Assembly: GCF_019042245.1 (NCBI RefSeq)
Contig: NZ_JAHQCX010000008.1
Location: 1-64,000 of the forward strand
Source of the DNA: Diplocloster modestus
Lineage (GTDB): Bacteria; Bacillota; Clostridia; Lachnospirales; Lachnospiraceae
Reading direction: 5' to 3'
DNA: 64,000 bases
Positions 51,894-59,866 of this stretch are shown here, in pieces. A model generated the notes under the pieces. That model was given only the letters and a program-made list of their open reading frames with translations, was not told the origin of the DNA and ran no database searches. Within the stretch, counting starts at the first letter, position 1; each line of letters starts with the position of its first letter. The position numbers and the translations under genes were made by a program.

Positions 51894-52391
51894 CTATACC
51901 AGAGCACGGATTCTGGGCACTTCGTCCACATGCAGATATTTGCTGATGCATTTTACCACCAGATCGTGATCTGCCACGTGATCCAGTCCGGATACGAGTA
52001 CGGAACCGATCACGCCGACCTCTTCTACCCGGATGGGGAAACCGCCGCCACAGACCGCATACTCTTTCGGATCCAGGAACCATTCCTCGATCGTCTCCTG
52101 TGTTTTCTGTAATTCCATATATACATGCAGGCTGCTTTTTTCCAGCACCTTGACTGTGTTATGTTTTCTGCCCATCCAGTTATCATTGTGCAGGTTGGTA
52201 CCATCAAACCCAAACTGAAATACCGTATATCCATTGTTCAGACGGATACTTGCCGCTATGGGCAGCCCTCTCCTGGCCGCTTCTGATACGATTACATTCC
52301 CCAGCTCCCATGCATCCGCATTGGTAAAGTGGCTGAACTGTAAGATTTCCTCCTGCATTTCCAATATCCTGATTGCTTCATCGATCGTCAT
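51894..52391 (-). CDS. GlcG/UPF0303 family protein
   Basis: A 165-residue protein of the GlcG/HbpS-like fold, closest in outline to the UPF0303 group. AWELGNVIVSEAARRGLPIAASIRLNNGYTVFQFGFDGTN, NDNWMGRKHNTVKV, and the Gly-rich CGGGFPIRVEEVGVIGSVLVSGLDHVADHDLVV are typical. Relatives bind haem or cobalamin or accompany sugar and diol catabolism, and the molecular role is not settled. It is the first gene of a unit with the LacI regulator 36 bases downstream. GGAGGG precedes the ATG. Confidence 0.85.
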   Translation of the reverse strand: MTIDEAIRILEMQEEILQFSHFTNADAWELGNVIVSEAARRGLPIAASIRLNNGYTVFQFGFDGTNLHNDNWMGRKHNTVKVLEKSSLHVYMELQKTQETIEEWFLDPKEYAVCGGGFPIRVEEVGVIGSVLVSGLDHVADHDLVVKCISKYLHVDEVPRIRALV

Positions 52392-52461
52392 GTTAAGTCC
52401 CTCCTGTACTTTATATTTTCTAATTTCGTTTTTCTGCTCTGATTTTTTCTAAAGTTGTCAG

Positions 52462-53466
52462 TTAACGAATCCGGTCCGGGAAACCGACCTTTCTTTGCAC
52501 CTTACGCAATGTCTTTGTGGCAAAATAATTTGCTTTCTCGGCGTTGTCTTTGATGATACCGTCAATAAAGGCTTTGTCCTTGCTCAACTGGCCAAAGCGT
52601 TCCTGTACCGGCCGCAAATGATCTGCTACCACTTCCCCTACCGCCAGTTTGAATTCGCCGTAACCTTTTCCGTCAAATTCTTTCACCGCTTCCTCCACGG
52701 TTTTCTGCGTAATCGTACAGTAGATATCCAGCAGATTCTTAATACCCGGTTTATCGTCCGTATAGAGGATTTCCTTGCCGGAATCCGTTACCGCCCGTTT
52801 GAACTTGCGGACAATGGCATCCGGATCATCCATGAGATAGATGCTGCTGTTGGGATTCTCATCAGATTTGCTCATCTTCTTGGTGGGATCCTGAAGGCTC
52901 ATGATCTTGGCACCGGTCTTCCCGATATAAGGTTCCGGAATCGTGAACACATCCCCATAGATATTATTAAAGCGCTGCGCGATATCCCTGGTGATCTCCA
53001 GATGCTGCATCTGGTCGATCCCCACAGGGACCACATCAGACTGGAACAGCAGAATATCCGCCGCCATCAGCACCGGATAGGTGAACAGGCCCGCGTTGAT
53101 GTTATCCGCATGCTTCTGGGATTTATCTTTAAACTGGGTCATCCGGTTTAACTCGCCCATATAGGTAAAGCAGTTCAGTATCCATGACAGCTCCGCATGG
53201 CCCGACACATGAGACTGATAGTACAGGCAGTTCTTCGTGGGATCCAGTCCCGCCGCAATATAAAGAGTCAGGAGGTTCCTGGCCCTCTTGCGAAGCTCCG
53301 CAGGATCCTGCCGGATCGTAATGGAGTGCAAATCCACTACGCAGTAGAAACATTCATATTCGTCACTTAAGGTCACCCAGTTTTTCAGTGCCCCCAGATA
53401 ATTTCCCAGTGTCAGCGTTCCTGTCGCCTGCATACCGCTGAACAATACTTTTTTGTCGTTCATCAT
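52462..53466 (-). CDS. trpS: Tryptophan-tRNA ligase
   Basis: A 334-residue class I aminoacyl-tRNA synthetase that charges tRNA-Trp. The HIGH-type motif appears as TGTLTLGNYLGAL, followed by YQSHVSGHAELSWILNC, GIDQMQHLEITRDIAQRFN and the KMSKS loop KKMSKSDENPNS. Length is normal for bacterial TrpRS. GGAGG is nine bases upstream of two consecutive ATGs, either of which could start. No T-box leader is seen in the 69-base gap before it. Confidence 0.97.
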   Translation of the reverse strand: MMNDKKVLFSGMQATGTLTLGNYLGALKNWVTLSDEYECFYCVVDLHSITIRQDPAELRKRARNLLTLYIAAGLDPTKNCLYYQSHVSGHAELSWILNCFTYMGELNRMTQFKDKSQKHADNINAGLFTYPVLMAADILLFQSDVVPVGIDQMQHLEITRDIAQRFNNIYGDVFTIPEPYIGKTGAKIMSLQDPTKKMSKSDENPNSSIYLMDDPDAIVRKFKRAVTDSGKEILYTDDKPGIKNLLDIYCTITQKTVEEAVKEFDGKGYGEFKLAVGEVVADHLRPVQERFGQLSKDKAFIDGIIKDNAEKANYFATKTLRKVQRKVGFPDRIR

Positions 53467-53535
53467 AGCCGTAAACCTCCGTTTTTCTTTATTAGATGAT
53501 TGACGGAATACGCTTTGTGCATCCCGTATGTAATC

Positions 53536-54078
53536 TTATTTTTTCTTCAGTATTTCCTTTTTTATATAGGCAAAGGTCTTATCCTCTCCCATTTCTGCCA
53601 GCATGTGCAGAAACCGCTCCAGCATTACCCTTGTCTCCGGATGGATCAGGGCACCGATTTTTCCTTTTTCATAATAGGTCAGAGGACTGGCGTCGGTATA
53701 CTTTTCCTTCTCATATATTTTCGACGCTGCTATCCTGTCCATCAGCATTTCCACGACATACCTGGTCGGCATCTTGCAGCCCTCCAGCAGACGCCCTTTC
53801 CCCAGGCTGTAATCGATCCAGTATTCAAAATGATGCTTGTTGCGCCCCTTGTGGTGCAGCCAGGCGGACGAGTATCCGATCTCTTCCCGCTCCGCATTGT
53901 TCGGGCTTCGGTTTCCCTGAAAATATTTGCAGCCTACTCGGAACTCTGTAGGACTGTATTTCGACATGTCGTGCATGATTCCCTGCCGGTAAAGCCCTAC
54001 CTTGAAGCAGCCTTTCATGACCAGATATTTGTGATGTGTAATTGTACAAAAGTGTTTCCAAGCATTTCCCATGTTCAT
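53536..54078 (-). CDS. DUF5662 family protein
   Basis: A 180-residue protein matching DUF5662 in outline: HHKYLVMKGCFKVGLYRQGIMHDMSKYSPTEF, SSAWLHHKGRNKHHFEYWIDY and MPTRYVVEMLMDRIAASKIY. Conserved His/Asp residues (HDMSKYS, HHKGRNKHHFEYW) suggest a metal-dependent HD-like site, but function is unknown. The ATG at 54072 (GGAG nine bases upstream) is an alternative to the one at 54078. It precedes trpS on the same strand. Confidence 0.85.
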   Translation of the reverse strand: MNMGNAWKHFCTITHHKYLVMKGCFKVGLYRQGIMHDMSKYSPTEFRVGCKYFQGNRSPNNAEREEIGYSSAWLHHKGRNKHHFEYWIDYSLGKGRLLEGCKMPTRYVVEMLMDRIAASKIYEKEKYTDASPLTYYEKGKIGALIHPETRVMLERFLHMLAEMGEDKTFAYIKKEILKKK

Positions 54079-54107
54079 TAACTCCGCTCATTTCTTTCTG
54101 TCACAGT

Positions 54108-54259
54108 ACTCCGCGCTAAGGAAAGCGCTCCGGCGCAGATATAATGTCTGACGACATTATATCACGATTGCACAGCAATCATGATACCTCCGTGGGATGC
54201 ACACTCCGCGCTAAGGAGAGCGCTCCGGCGCAGATATAATGTCTGACGACATTATATCA
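54108..54259. repeat. Two 57-bp direct repeats carrying a hairpin
   Basis: The unit at 54108-54164 recurs at 54203-54259 with one change (GGAAAG to GGAGAG). Each contains the dyad GATATAATGTC / GACATTATATC. They fill the space between the DUF5662 and TraX-like genes and may be duplicated terminators. Confidence 0.9.
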
Positions 54260-54925
54260 TATAAATATACGTATGATACACAAAAGCAATAAATGTGCAG
54301 GATAAAATACATAAAAGAAATATTTCATCTTAGGCCCACGCTGTCCGTTGTACAGCCAGATGGGAAGAATGGATAGAATAGCAAAATTCTGTATTCCTCC
54401 GAACATACCCCAGTCCAGGAAGGCCAGTGAGGCCGCTTTTCCAAGTATGGATGTTTGGAATACGTAGAAGGCCAGAATCAGCAGCACGCCCATCATATTG
54501 TAGTCCGTCATGAAAAAGTACGCAGCCAGGCAGACCAGCACAGTCATCAGCATCCTCCACCATACCTTCGGTGAACGCTCGATCAGTATGAGCAGCAGCA
54601 ATCCCAAAAATAGCGTGAAGAACACATTCTGCTGCGCAAAATAATTCGTCTGGCCCATGGACAGATAGATTGCCAGATCAAAGGGGATTTCGGAGACCAC
54701 CGCAAACAGAAGCAGCCGCAGCGCATATTTCTTACGGTCATGGGTATGAAGGAATCCTTCCACCAACAGAAAACAGAAGATGGGAAACGCCATCCGCCCT
54801 ACTATTCTGGGTATACTGCTGTATGGGAAAAACATCATTCCTGTATGATCAATCACCATCGTTATGATGGCGATCCATTTTAAAGTAAAGCCGTTGATGC
54901 CTATTATTTCTCTGATCTTTTCCAT
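54257..54925 (-). CDS. TraX family membrane protein
   Basis: A 222-residue protein with about six to eight hydrophobic helices. ITMVIDHTGMMFFPYSSIPRIVGRMAFPIFCFLLVEGFLHTHD and LLLFAVVSEIPFDLAI are characteristic of the TraX family (originally F-pilin acetylation). In Firmicutes such genes are chromosomal and probably acyltransferases of unknown target. Its stop overlaps the second direct repeat. It follows the debranching-enzyme gene on the same strand. Confidence 0.9.
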   Translation of the reverse strand: MEKIREIIGINGFTLKWIAIITMVIDHTGMMFFPYSSIPRIVGRMAFPIFCFLLVEGFLHTHDRKKYALRLLLFAVVSEIPFDLAIYLSMGQTNYFAQQNVFFTLFLGLLLLILIERSPKVWWRMLMTVLVCLAAYFFMTDYNMMGVLLILAFYVFQTSILGKAASLAFLDWGMFGGIQNFAILSILPIWLYNGQRGPKMKYFFYVFYPAHLLLLCIIRIFI

Positions 54926-54944
54926 TCCATTTCCCCTGCTGTCT

Positions 54945-56867
54945 TTATTTGCCGACCAGAACTATTACCGTCCTGGCTTTTACCGTCATCATTTTTGGTG
55001 TTTGAACCACCGGCTCCCGGCCGGATTCATAGAAACTTCCATCCGCGGCAAGGGAGGTATCCATGACAATCCTCCAGGACTTCCCATCCGGCAGCTTCGG
55101 AAGAGCGAACTCATGCTCGATCCAGTGCATATTATAAGCCACATAGAAAAAATCATCTTCCTGCCGCGGTCCGGTCTTCGCGTATTTTCCACAGTACATC
55201 AGTCCGATCTGCCTGCTGAACGGCTCGAATTCACCATACCAGGCCTTTTTGCCGTGATAAGACAGGTCCGGATAACCGCAGGCGATATAATCCATGATCC
55301 GAAGTTCCTCCGGCCTGTGCAGAATCGGATGTTCCTGGCGCAATGCGATCAGTTTCTTTACATAATCTAAGACTTCCCGGGCATCCTTCGTGAGATTCCA
55401 GTTGATCCAGGCCGTATCGTTGTCCTGGCAGTAGGAATTATTGTTCCCCTTCTTCGTATGCATCAGCTCATCACCGCTGAATATATAAGGGGTCCCCTGG
55501 CTTAACAGCAAAAAGCTGAAGGCGTTCTTGACCTGCTTCATCCGAAGCTCTCTCACCGCTCTTTTGCGGCTGGGCCCCTCGGCTCCACAGTTCCAGCTGT
55601 AATTATAATTCGTCCCGTCCCGGTTATCCTCTTCATTTTCTTCGTTATGCTTCCCGTCATAAGATACCAGATCCAGAAGGGTAAATCCATCATGATTCGT
55701 TATATAATTGATCACGCCCTGCCCGGAAGGGTTTCTTCTGACCCGCCAGGTAAAAGCGTCCAGCATATCCTCATCACCCTTTAAGAACCGCCGGGCATCC
55801 ACCAGGAAGCCGCTGTTATACTCCGCCAGATTCCTGAATTTTGGCAGCGCGCCCCCATGATTGATCTCTTCCATAGGAAAACCATGATACATAAGCTTCG
55901 TCCTGGACAGAATCGGATCGGCGGCCAGCAGGCCGGCCGGAACCTCCTCCCCGTTCAGATGGATTCCGTCCAGATGATAGGTAAGCACCCAGTACCTCAG
56001 GCAGCGCAGCATCAGTTCCACACCGGTCCCCTTTGGAAAATAAAATTCCATGGAAATCTCGATTCCATTTTGATGAAGCATACGCACCATATCCCTGAAT
56101 TCCGTCACCGGATCAGAGGATGCGGCGTAGGATGCTTTCGGCGCGAAATAACTGCCCGTCCCGTATCCCCAGGTATTCAAACGGTATGATTTCCCCTCCG
56201 TTTCCACGTTTTCCCTATAATAACTTGTGGGTCTGCGGATCAGGATCTCGTCAAACTCATAAGACGGCATAAGTTCTATATGATTGATTCCCAGCTCTTT
56301 CAGATAAGAAATTTTCTCTGTAATTCCCAGAAAGGTTCCTTTTTGTTTTACTTTCGAAGAAGGATGCATCGTAAAATTCCGGACATGCAGACCGTACATG
56401 ACGGTATTTTCATATGGGATCTCTAAAGGCTTATCCCCGTCCCAGTCATAATCCGAAACCGCAAAACCGCAGCGTACAAAGCCGCCTTCGCTTTTTTTCA
56501 CAGGCTCTCCAAAATGTTCTCTGCCCAGTATCCTTTTCGCGTAGGGATCCAAAACAATCTGACGGCCAATTCTGAAATTATATTCGTACTCATCTGCTTT
56601 AAAATCCCGGATCGCAAGAGAATATACATTTCCTGTCCTGCTCTCCCCGGGAAAAGGAATCTCGATCGCCGTATGTGTCTCATCCTTATGATACAGGATC
56701 AGGGCACACGGCTGCCCGTCCTCTGCCGCCACGGCAAAGTTCATATAACCATCCTCATAGCTGGTCCCCAGCGGCAATGGTTTTCCCGTCCGTATCATTT
56801 TCCGGAATTGATTCTTGGTCTCCATCCTTATGCCCGCCCTTCTTGCATTATTTGTAATTCCTGACAT
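54945..56867 (-). CDS. Glycogen debranching enzyme / isoamylase (GH13)
   Basis: A protein of up to 640 residues with a carbohydrate-binding N-terminal domain and a GH13 TIM barrel. GINHIELMPSYEF, NTWGYGTGSYFAPKASYA, the catalytic-region YHLDGIHLNGEEVP and YITNHDGFTLLDLVSYDGKHNEENEEDNRDGTNYN are isoamylase/GlgX features. In the nucleophile region DGIHLN stands where DGFRFD is usual, so activity needs testing. It would cleave alpha-1,6 links in glycogen. The ATG 14 codons in (56825, METKNQF) is a plausible alternative start. Confidence 0.88.
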   Translation of the reverse strand: MSGITNNARRAGIRMETKNQFRKMIRTGKPLPLGTSYEDGYMNFAVAAEDGQPCALILYHKDETHTAIEIPFPGESRTGNVYSLAIRDFKADEYEYNFRIGRQIVLDPYAKRILGREHFGEPVKKSEGGFVRCGFAVSDYDWDGDKPLEIPYENTVMYGLHVRNFTMHPSSKVKQKGTFLGITEKISYLKELGINHIELMPSYEFDEILIRRPTSYYRENVETEGKSYRLNTWGYGTGSYFAPKASYAASSDPVTEFRDMVRMLHQNGIEISMEFYFPKGTGVELMLRCLRYWVLTYHLDGIHLNGEEVPAGLLAADPILSRTKLMYHGFPMEEINHGGALPKFRNLAEYNSGFLVDARRFLKGDEDMLDAFTWRVRRNPSGQGVINYITNHDGFTLLDLVSYDGKHNEENEEDNRDGTNYNYSWNCGAEGPSRKRAVRELRMKQVKNAFSFLLLSQGTPYIFSGDELMHTKKGNNNSYCQDNDTAWINWNLTKDAREVLDYVKKLIALRQEHPILHRPEELRIMDYIACGYPDLSYHGKKAWYGEFEPFSRQIGLMYCGKYAKTGPRQEDDFFYVAYNMHWIEHEFALPKLPDGKSWRIVMDTSLAADGSFYESGREPVVQTPKMMTVKARTVIVLVGK

Positions 56868-56951
56868 CAGCCCATGAATAAAATTATTATATCATTTTTT
56901 TCCGGTTTTTGTATACTCTTTTATCGCCATGAACACTTAGCTAGCTGATAA

Positions 56952-57123
56952 GGGAGGGGACTGGCTCCTTTCGGCTGTAAAGTAAGCACGTCAGAAACCA
57001 CGTGGAGAAAGGGGCCTGTCCCCGTATATTGACTCGAATAACCCCACATCCGGGGACAGGCACCTTTCTCCACGTGGTTTCTGACGTGCTTACTTTACAG
57101 CCGAAAGGAGCCAGTCCCCTCCC
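56952..57123. repeat. Palindrome with 72-bp arms
   Basis: Arms 56952-57023 and 57052-57123 are complementary over 72 bases with one mismatch, around a 28-base loop. The arms end inward with GGGGACAGG / CCTGTCCCC. A diverged half-copy lies at 58174-58245 and shares GGGACAGG, CTTTCTCCACGT and CCAGTCCCCTCCC. It sits between the debranching enzyme gene and the UPF0251 promoter. Confidence 0.92.
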
Positions 57124-57173
57124 ATTTGGCCGCTGTAGGCTGGGGGCAGTTATATCTTTTTGAGAAGCAATTA

Positions 57174-57202
57174 TTGACATATGTCATAAATAGACGTATA
57201 CT
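57174..57202 (+). promoter_or_regulatory. Promoter and palindromic operator of the UPF0251 gene
   Basis: TTGACA (57174-57179) and TATACT (57197-57202) are 17 bases apart. The perfect dyad TGACATATGTCA (57175-57186) overlaps the -35, a natural site for the UPF0251 DNA-binding protein encoded just downstream. Confidence 0.8.
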
Positions 57203-57237
57203 AATGATACTAACCGGAGAGAACAGGAGGAGTTTAT

Positions 57238-57672
57238 ATGCCGCGTCCATCAAAATGCAGGAGAATCTGCACACTTCCGCGGACAAGCCAGTTCGGGCCG
57301 CTGGAGCTTACGGATGATACCCCTAAGATTGAAATGACCCTGGACGAATTTGAAACGATTCGCCTCATTGACTATCTGGGTTATGATCAGGAAGATTGCG
57401 CGGTTCAAATGGGTGTCGCCCGCACCACGATCCAAGCCGTTTATAACAGGGCGCGCCATAAGCTGGCCGAAACGCTGGTTTCCGGGAGTGTTCTTCTGAT
57501 CGAGGGCGGCAACTATATGCTCTGTTCTCACTCCGGCGACTGCTGCGGCAAAAACTGCGGGAAGCATTCCTGCTTTGGCCGCCGCTGTCAGGGCGGTGGG
57601 ATAGCCGGACAAGCAAAAAATAATGTTGTAAAAAATGGAGGTTGTAAACATGAAAATTGCAGTAACTTATGA
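57238..57672 (+). CDS. UPF0251 (DUF134) DNA-binding protein
   Basis: A 144-residue protein. It starts PRPSKCRRICTLPRTSQFGP, followed by a helix-turn-helix region LDEFETIRLIDYLGYDQEDCAVQMGVARTTIQAVYNRAR typical of UPF0251. The C-terminal tail is rich in Cys and His (CSHSGDCCGKNCGKHSCFGRRCQ), suggesting metal binding. These proteins usually sit next to NifX-like dinitrogenase cofactor family genes, as here. It probably autoregulates. GGAGGAG precedes the ATG. Confidence 0.9.
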   Translation: MPRPSKCRRICTLPRTSQFGPLELTDDTPKIEMTLDEFETIRLIDYLGYDQEDCAVQMGVARTTIQAVYNRARHKLAETLVSGSVLLIEGGNYMLCSHSGDCCGKNCGKHSCFGRRCQGGGIAGQAKNNVVKNGGCKHENCSNL

Positions 57673-58051
57673 AAATGGTCAGGTATTTCAACATTTTGGT
57701 CACAGTGAACAATTTAAAATCTATGAGACGGATGAACATTCCATCCTCTCTTCTGAAGTGGCAGACACCAACGGCAGCGGCCATGGGGCTCTGGCAGGTT
57801 TCCTGAAGGACTATGGGATAGAGGTTCTTATCTGCGGCGGTATCGGAGGCGGTGCCAGAACCGCGCTAGCGGAGGCAGGTATCACCCTTTATCCAGGTGC
57901 AAAAGGTGACGCGGATGAGCAGGTAAAAGCCCTTCTGGCCGGGAACCTGAATTATCAGCCGGATATTGTATGTGATCACCATAATCACGCCCATGGGGAA
58001 GGCCACACCTGTGGGGAGCATGGCTGTAAGGATCACGGGACTGCGCATTAG
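57650..58051 (+). CDS. NifX/NifB-type dinitrogenase iron-molybdenum cofactor family protein
   Basis: A 133-residue protein of the NifB/NifX cofactor-binding family. MKIAVTYENGQVFQHFGHSEQFKIYE and ICGGIGGGARTALAEAGI are the family core. The tail HNHAHGEGHTCGEHGCKDHGTAH is His/Cys-rich and likely binds metal. No nitrogenase genes are present, so a metal-cluster carrier or redox role is more likely. It overlaps the UPF0251 gene by 23 bases; GGAGG lies before its ATG. Confidence 0.9.
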   Translation: MKIAVTYENGQVFQHFGHSEQFKIYETDEHSILSSEVADTNGSGHGALAGFLKDYGIEVLICGGIGGGARTALAEAGITLYPGAKGDADEQVKALLAGNLNYQPDIVCDHHNHAHGEGHTCGEHGCKDHGTAH

Positions 58052-58078
58052 AATGGGATGATAACGGTTAAACATTAG

Positions 58079-58245
58079 GGGGCACCTGGTAGCGTAGTCA
58101 CAGACCTTTATATGTCTGCGGCTAGCGGACCTAAGTGCCTCCTGAATTTTTTGCTTATCCAGGTAGACATCCAGGGACAGGCCCCTTTCTCCACGTAGCT
58201 GCTTGAAGGGGTGGCGTTACTACCGAAAGATGCCAGTCCCCTCCC
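58079..58245. repeat. Degenerate hairpin and half-copy of the 57-kb palindrome
   Basis: 58079-58143 forms an imperfect hairpin (GGGGCAC...GTGCCTCC ends, CAGAC / GTCTG near the loop) just after the NifX-like gene. 58174-58245 is a diverged version of one arm of the palindrome at 57052-57123. The remaining bases to 58346 are AT-rich leader of the NimA-like gene. Confidence 0.75.
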
Positions 58246-58346
58246 AATTGACAATGGATAGATATTTAACTAATAAAGACAATACTACAAACATTATGTT
58301 ATAATAAAAACCAAATATATTTTTTTGAATACAGTAAGGAGAATTT

Positions 58347-58820
58347 ATGAGAAGAAAAGATAGAGAAATAAAAGATTTTAATGAAATCATTGAGATTATT
58401 AAAAAGTGTGATGTATGTAGAATTGTATTAAATGATAAAGATTTTCCATATATTGTCCCCCTGAACTTTGGATTGGAAGTACAGGGAGAACAAGTTTTCC
58501 TTTATTTCCACGCCGCAAAGGAAGGGAAAAAATTGGACTTAATCGCAAAGGATAATCGTGCGACATTTGAAATGGATTGTGACCACCAGTTTATTCTTTA
58601 CAAGGAGAAAATGAGTTGTACAATGGGGTATGCTAGTGTGATTGGACATGGCAATATAGAAATTGTACCGGAGGAAGAAAAATACGAATCACTAAAGATT
58701 TTAATGAGGCAATATCATGCTGAAGAATTTAAATTCAATACAGATATGATGAAAATCACGACTGTTTTGAAAATGACCGTTACAGATATGGTAGGCAAGA
58801 GAAGAAATAATATACATTAA
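58347..58820 (+). CDS. Pyridoxamine 5'-phosphate oxidase-like flavoprotein (NimA-like)
   Basis: A 157-residue protein of the split-barrel FMN-binding superfamily. RRKDREIKDFNEIIEIIKKCDVCRIVLNDKDFPYIVPLNFG, the FLYFHAAKEGKKLDLIAKDN stretch and CDHQFILYKEKMSCTMGYASVIGHGNIE are typical of the NimA / nitroimidazole-resistance-like group. Many members are uncharacterised flavin reductases. Base composition is clearly more AT-rich than the neighbours, which hints at transfer. AAGGAG precedes the ATG. Confidence 0.88.
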   Translation: MRRKDREIKDFNEIIEIIKKCDVCRIVLNDKDFPYIVPLNFGLEVQGEQVFLYFHAAKEGKKLDLIAKDNRATFEMDCDHQFILYKEKMSCTMGYASVIGHGNIEIVPEEEKYESLKILMRQYHAEEFKFNTDMMKITTVLKMTVTDMVGKRRNNIH

Positions 58821-59019
58821 AGATAGAACAAGATTTTTCGTTTACAGTGATCAAGTTCGCTCTTATTACAACATTACCTTTATGTTAAAAAAGAAATAAG
58901 GTTATAAATGTACTGCTATCGAATCATAAGAGTTCTATAATACCCTTGCACTGACTGTCACCTTGTTTTCCCGGGAATACGAATTTGCATAGGGTCTGGA
59001 AGAAAGAAACAATGCAAAA

Positions 59020-59063
59020 GACCTCCGAAGCAGCTTCACTCATTGTGCGCTGCCCCGAAGGTC
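59020..59063 (-). terminator. Terminator after the BofC-like gene
   Basis: On the minus strand GACCTTCGGGGCAGC and GCTGCTTCGGAGGTC (59049-59063 and 59020-59034) form a stem followed by TTTT. It lies about 40 bases after the stop of the gene at 59106. The 58821-59019 stretch shows nothing else. Confidence 0.85.
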
Positions 59064-59105
59064 CGCTCATATCATTTCAAGAAAGACATGCTTTCCTTAC
59101 CTTCC

Positions 59106-59717
59106 TTAACTTGAATAATTCTCCAGAAAATTATACAGCTGCTGAATATCCGTAATATAGTTTCCTGATTTAATTTTTTTCTGAATCTCTTCCGGAAGAA
59201 TCTCTACTTGAATATCCGTGTATTCATAGACCGTCTTTTTATCCATGTAGTAGACGGTAATATACCCATTTTCCTCGATCAGATAATATTTATAATCCTT
59301 AGCCGGCGGCTGAAAAGTCTTACGCAGCACGATCCGGTCCTTTGAAAATGAGATCAGCTCAAAGGAAGTAAGCCCTTCCTCCAGATCCTCGATGGGCGGT
59401 GCCTCTTCATAGGTCTTGAGGTATTCAATCAGTTCCTCTCTGGTTTTACCTACGAACTCCGCCGGTATATTCTTCTGCTCTTCCTTTAGGGAAAAATCGG
59501 TCGCATTGTAATGTTCCAGGACGTATTTGGTGGTGTTGGTAATCCGGTCCTGGTCAATGGTGTCCACGGTCAGGAACTCATTGCCGGACGGATCTGTATC
59601 ACCGATCCCGGACAAATCTATATTGTCCAATTTATATAAAGAATAGCGGTAGCTGCCGTATACGATTCCTGCCAGCAAGACCGCCGCAATACAAAGGCCG
59701 ATACCATATTTTTTCAT
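59106..59717 (-). CDS. BofC C-terminal-like membrane-anchored protein
   Basis: A 203-residue protein with an N-terminal signal anchor (YGIGLCIAAVLLAGIVYGSY). The C-terminal half, KDYKYYLIEENGYITVYYMDKKTVYEYTDIQVEILP then LYNFLENYSS, resembles the BofC C-terminal domain (forespore protease regulation in Bacillus). In Clostridia such proteins are common and mostly uncharacterised. The start at 59717 has AAAGGAGG seven bases upstream. It lies downstream of the SpoVB-like gene on the same strand. Confidence 0.7.
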   Translation of the reverse strand: MKKYGIGLCIAAVLLAGIVYGSYRYSLYKLDNIDLSGIGDTDPSGNEFLTVDTIDQDRITNTTKYVLEHYNATDFSLKEEQKNIPAEFVGKTREELIEYLKTYEEAPPIEDLEEGLTSFELISFSKDRIVLRKTFQPPAKDYKYYLIEENGYITVYYMDKKTVYEYTDIQVEILPEEIQKKIKSGNYITDIQQLYNFLENYSS

Positions 59718-59762
59718 AGGATTTCCTCCTTTTTCCATAGTATCGGCCTGAATTTATGAAAT

Positions 59763-59866
59763 TATACATTGTCGAGCGGCGTATGCCGCGAGCCTGCCCG
59801 AAGGGCATGATTAATGGGATACTGGTAAGTATACATTGTCGAGCGGCGTATGCCGCGAGCCTGCCC
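59763..59866. repeat. Two 37-bp direct repeats with GC-rich hairpin
   Basis: The unit TATACATTGTCGAGCGGCGT... occurs at 59763-59799 and 59830-59866, a 67-base period. Each holds a GCGGC / GCCGC dyad. The second copy abuts the stop codon of the flippase gene, so the repeat may form its terminator region. Confidence 0.85.

Noticed and set aside
53467..53535. T-box leader before trpS
   Set aside because: The gap is only 69 bases and shows no specifier stem, T-box sequence or terminator.
54108..54259. CRISPR array
   Set aside because: Only two units, each 57 bases with an internal hairpin, and no cas genes; no CRISPR-like regular array is present anywhere in the window.
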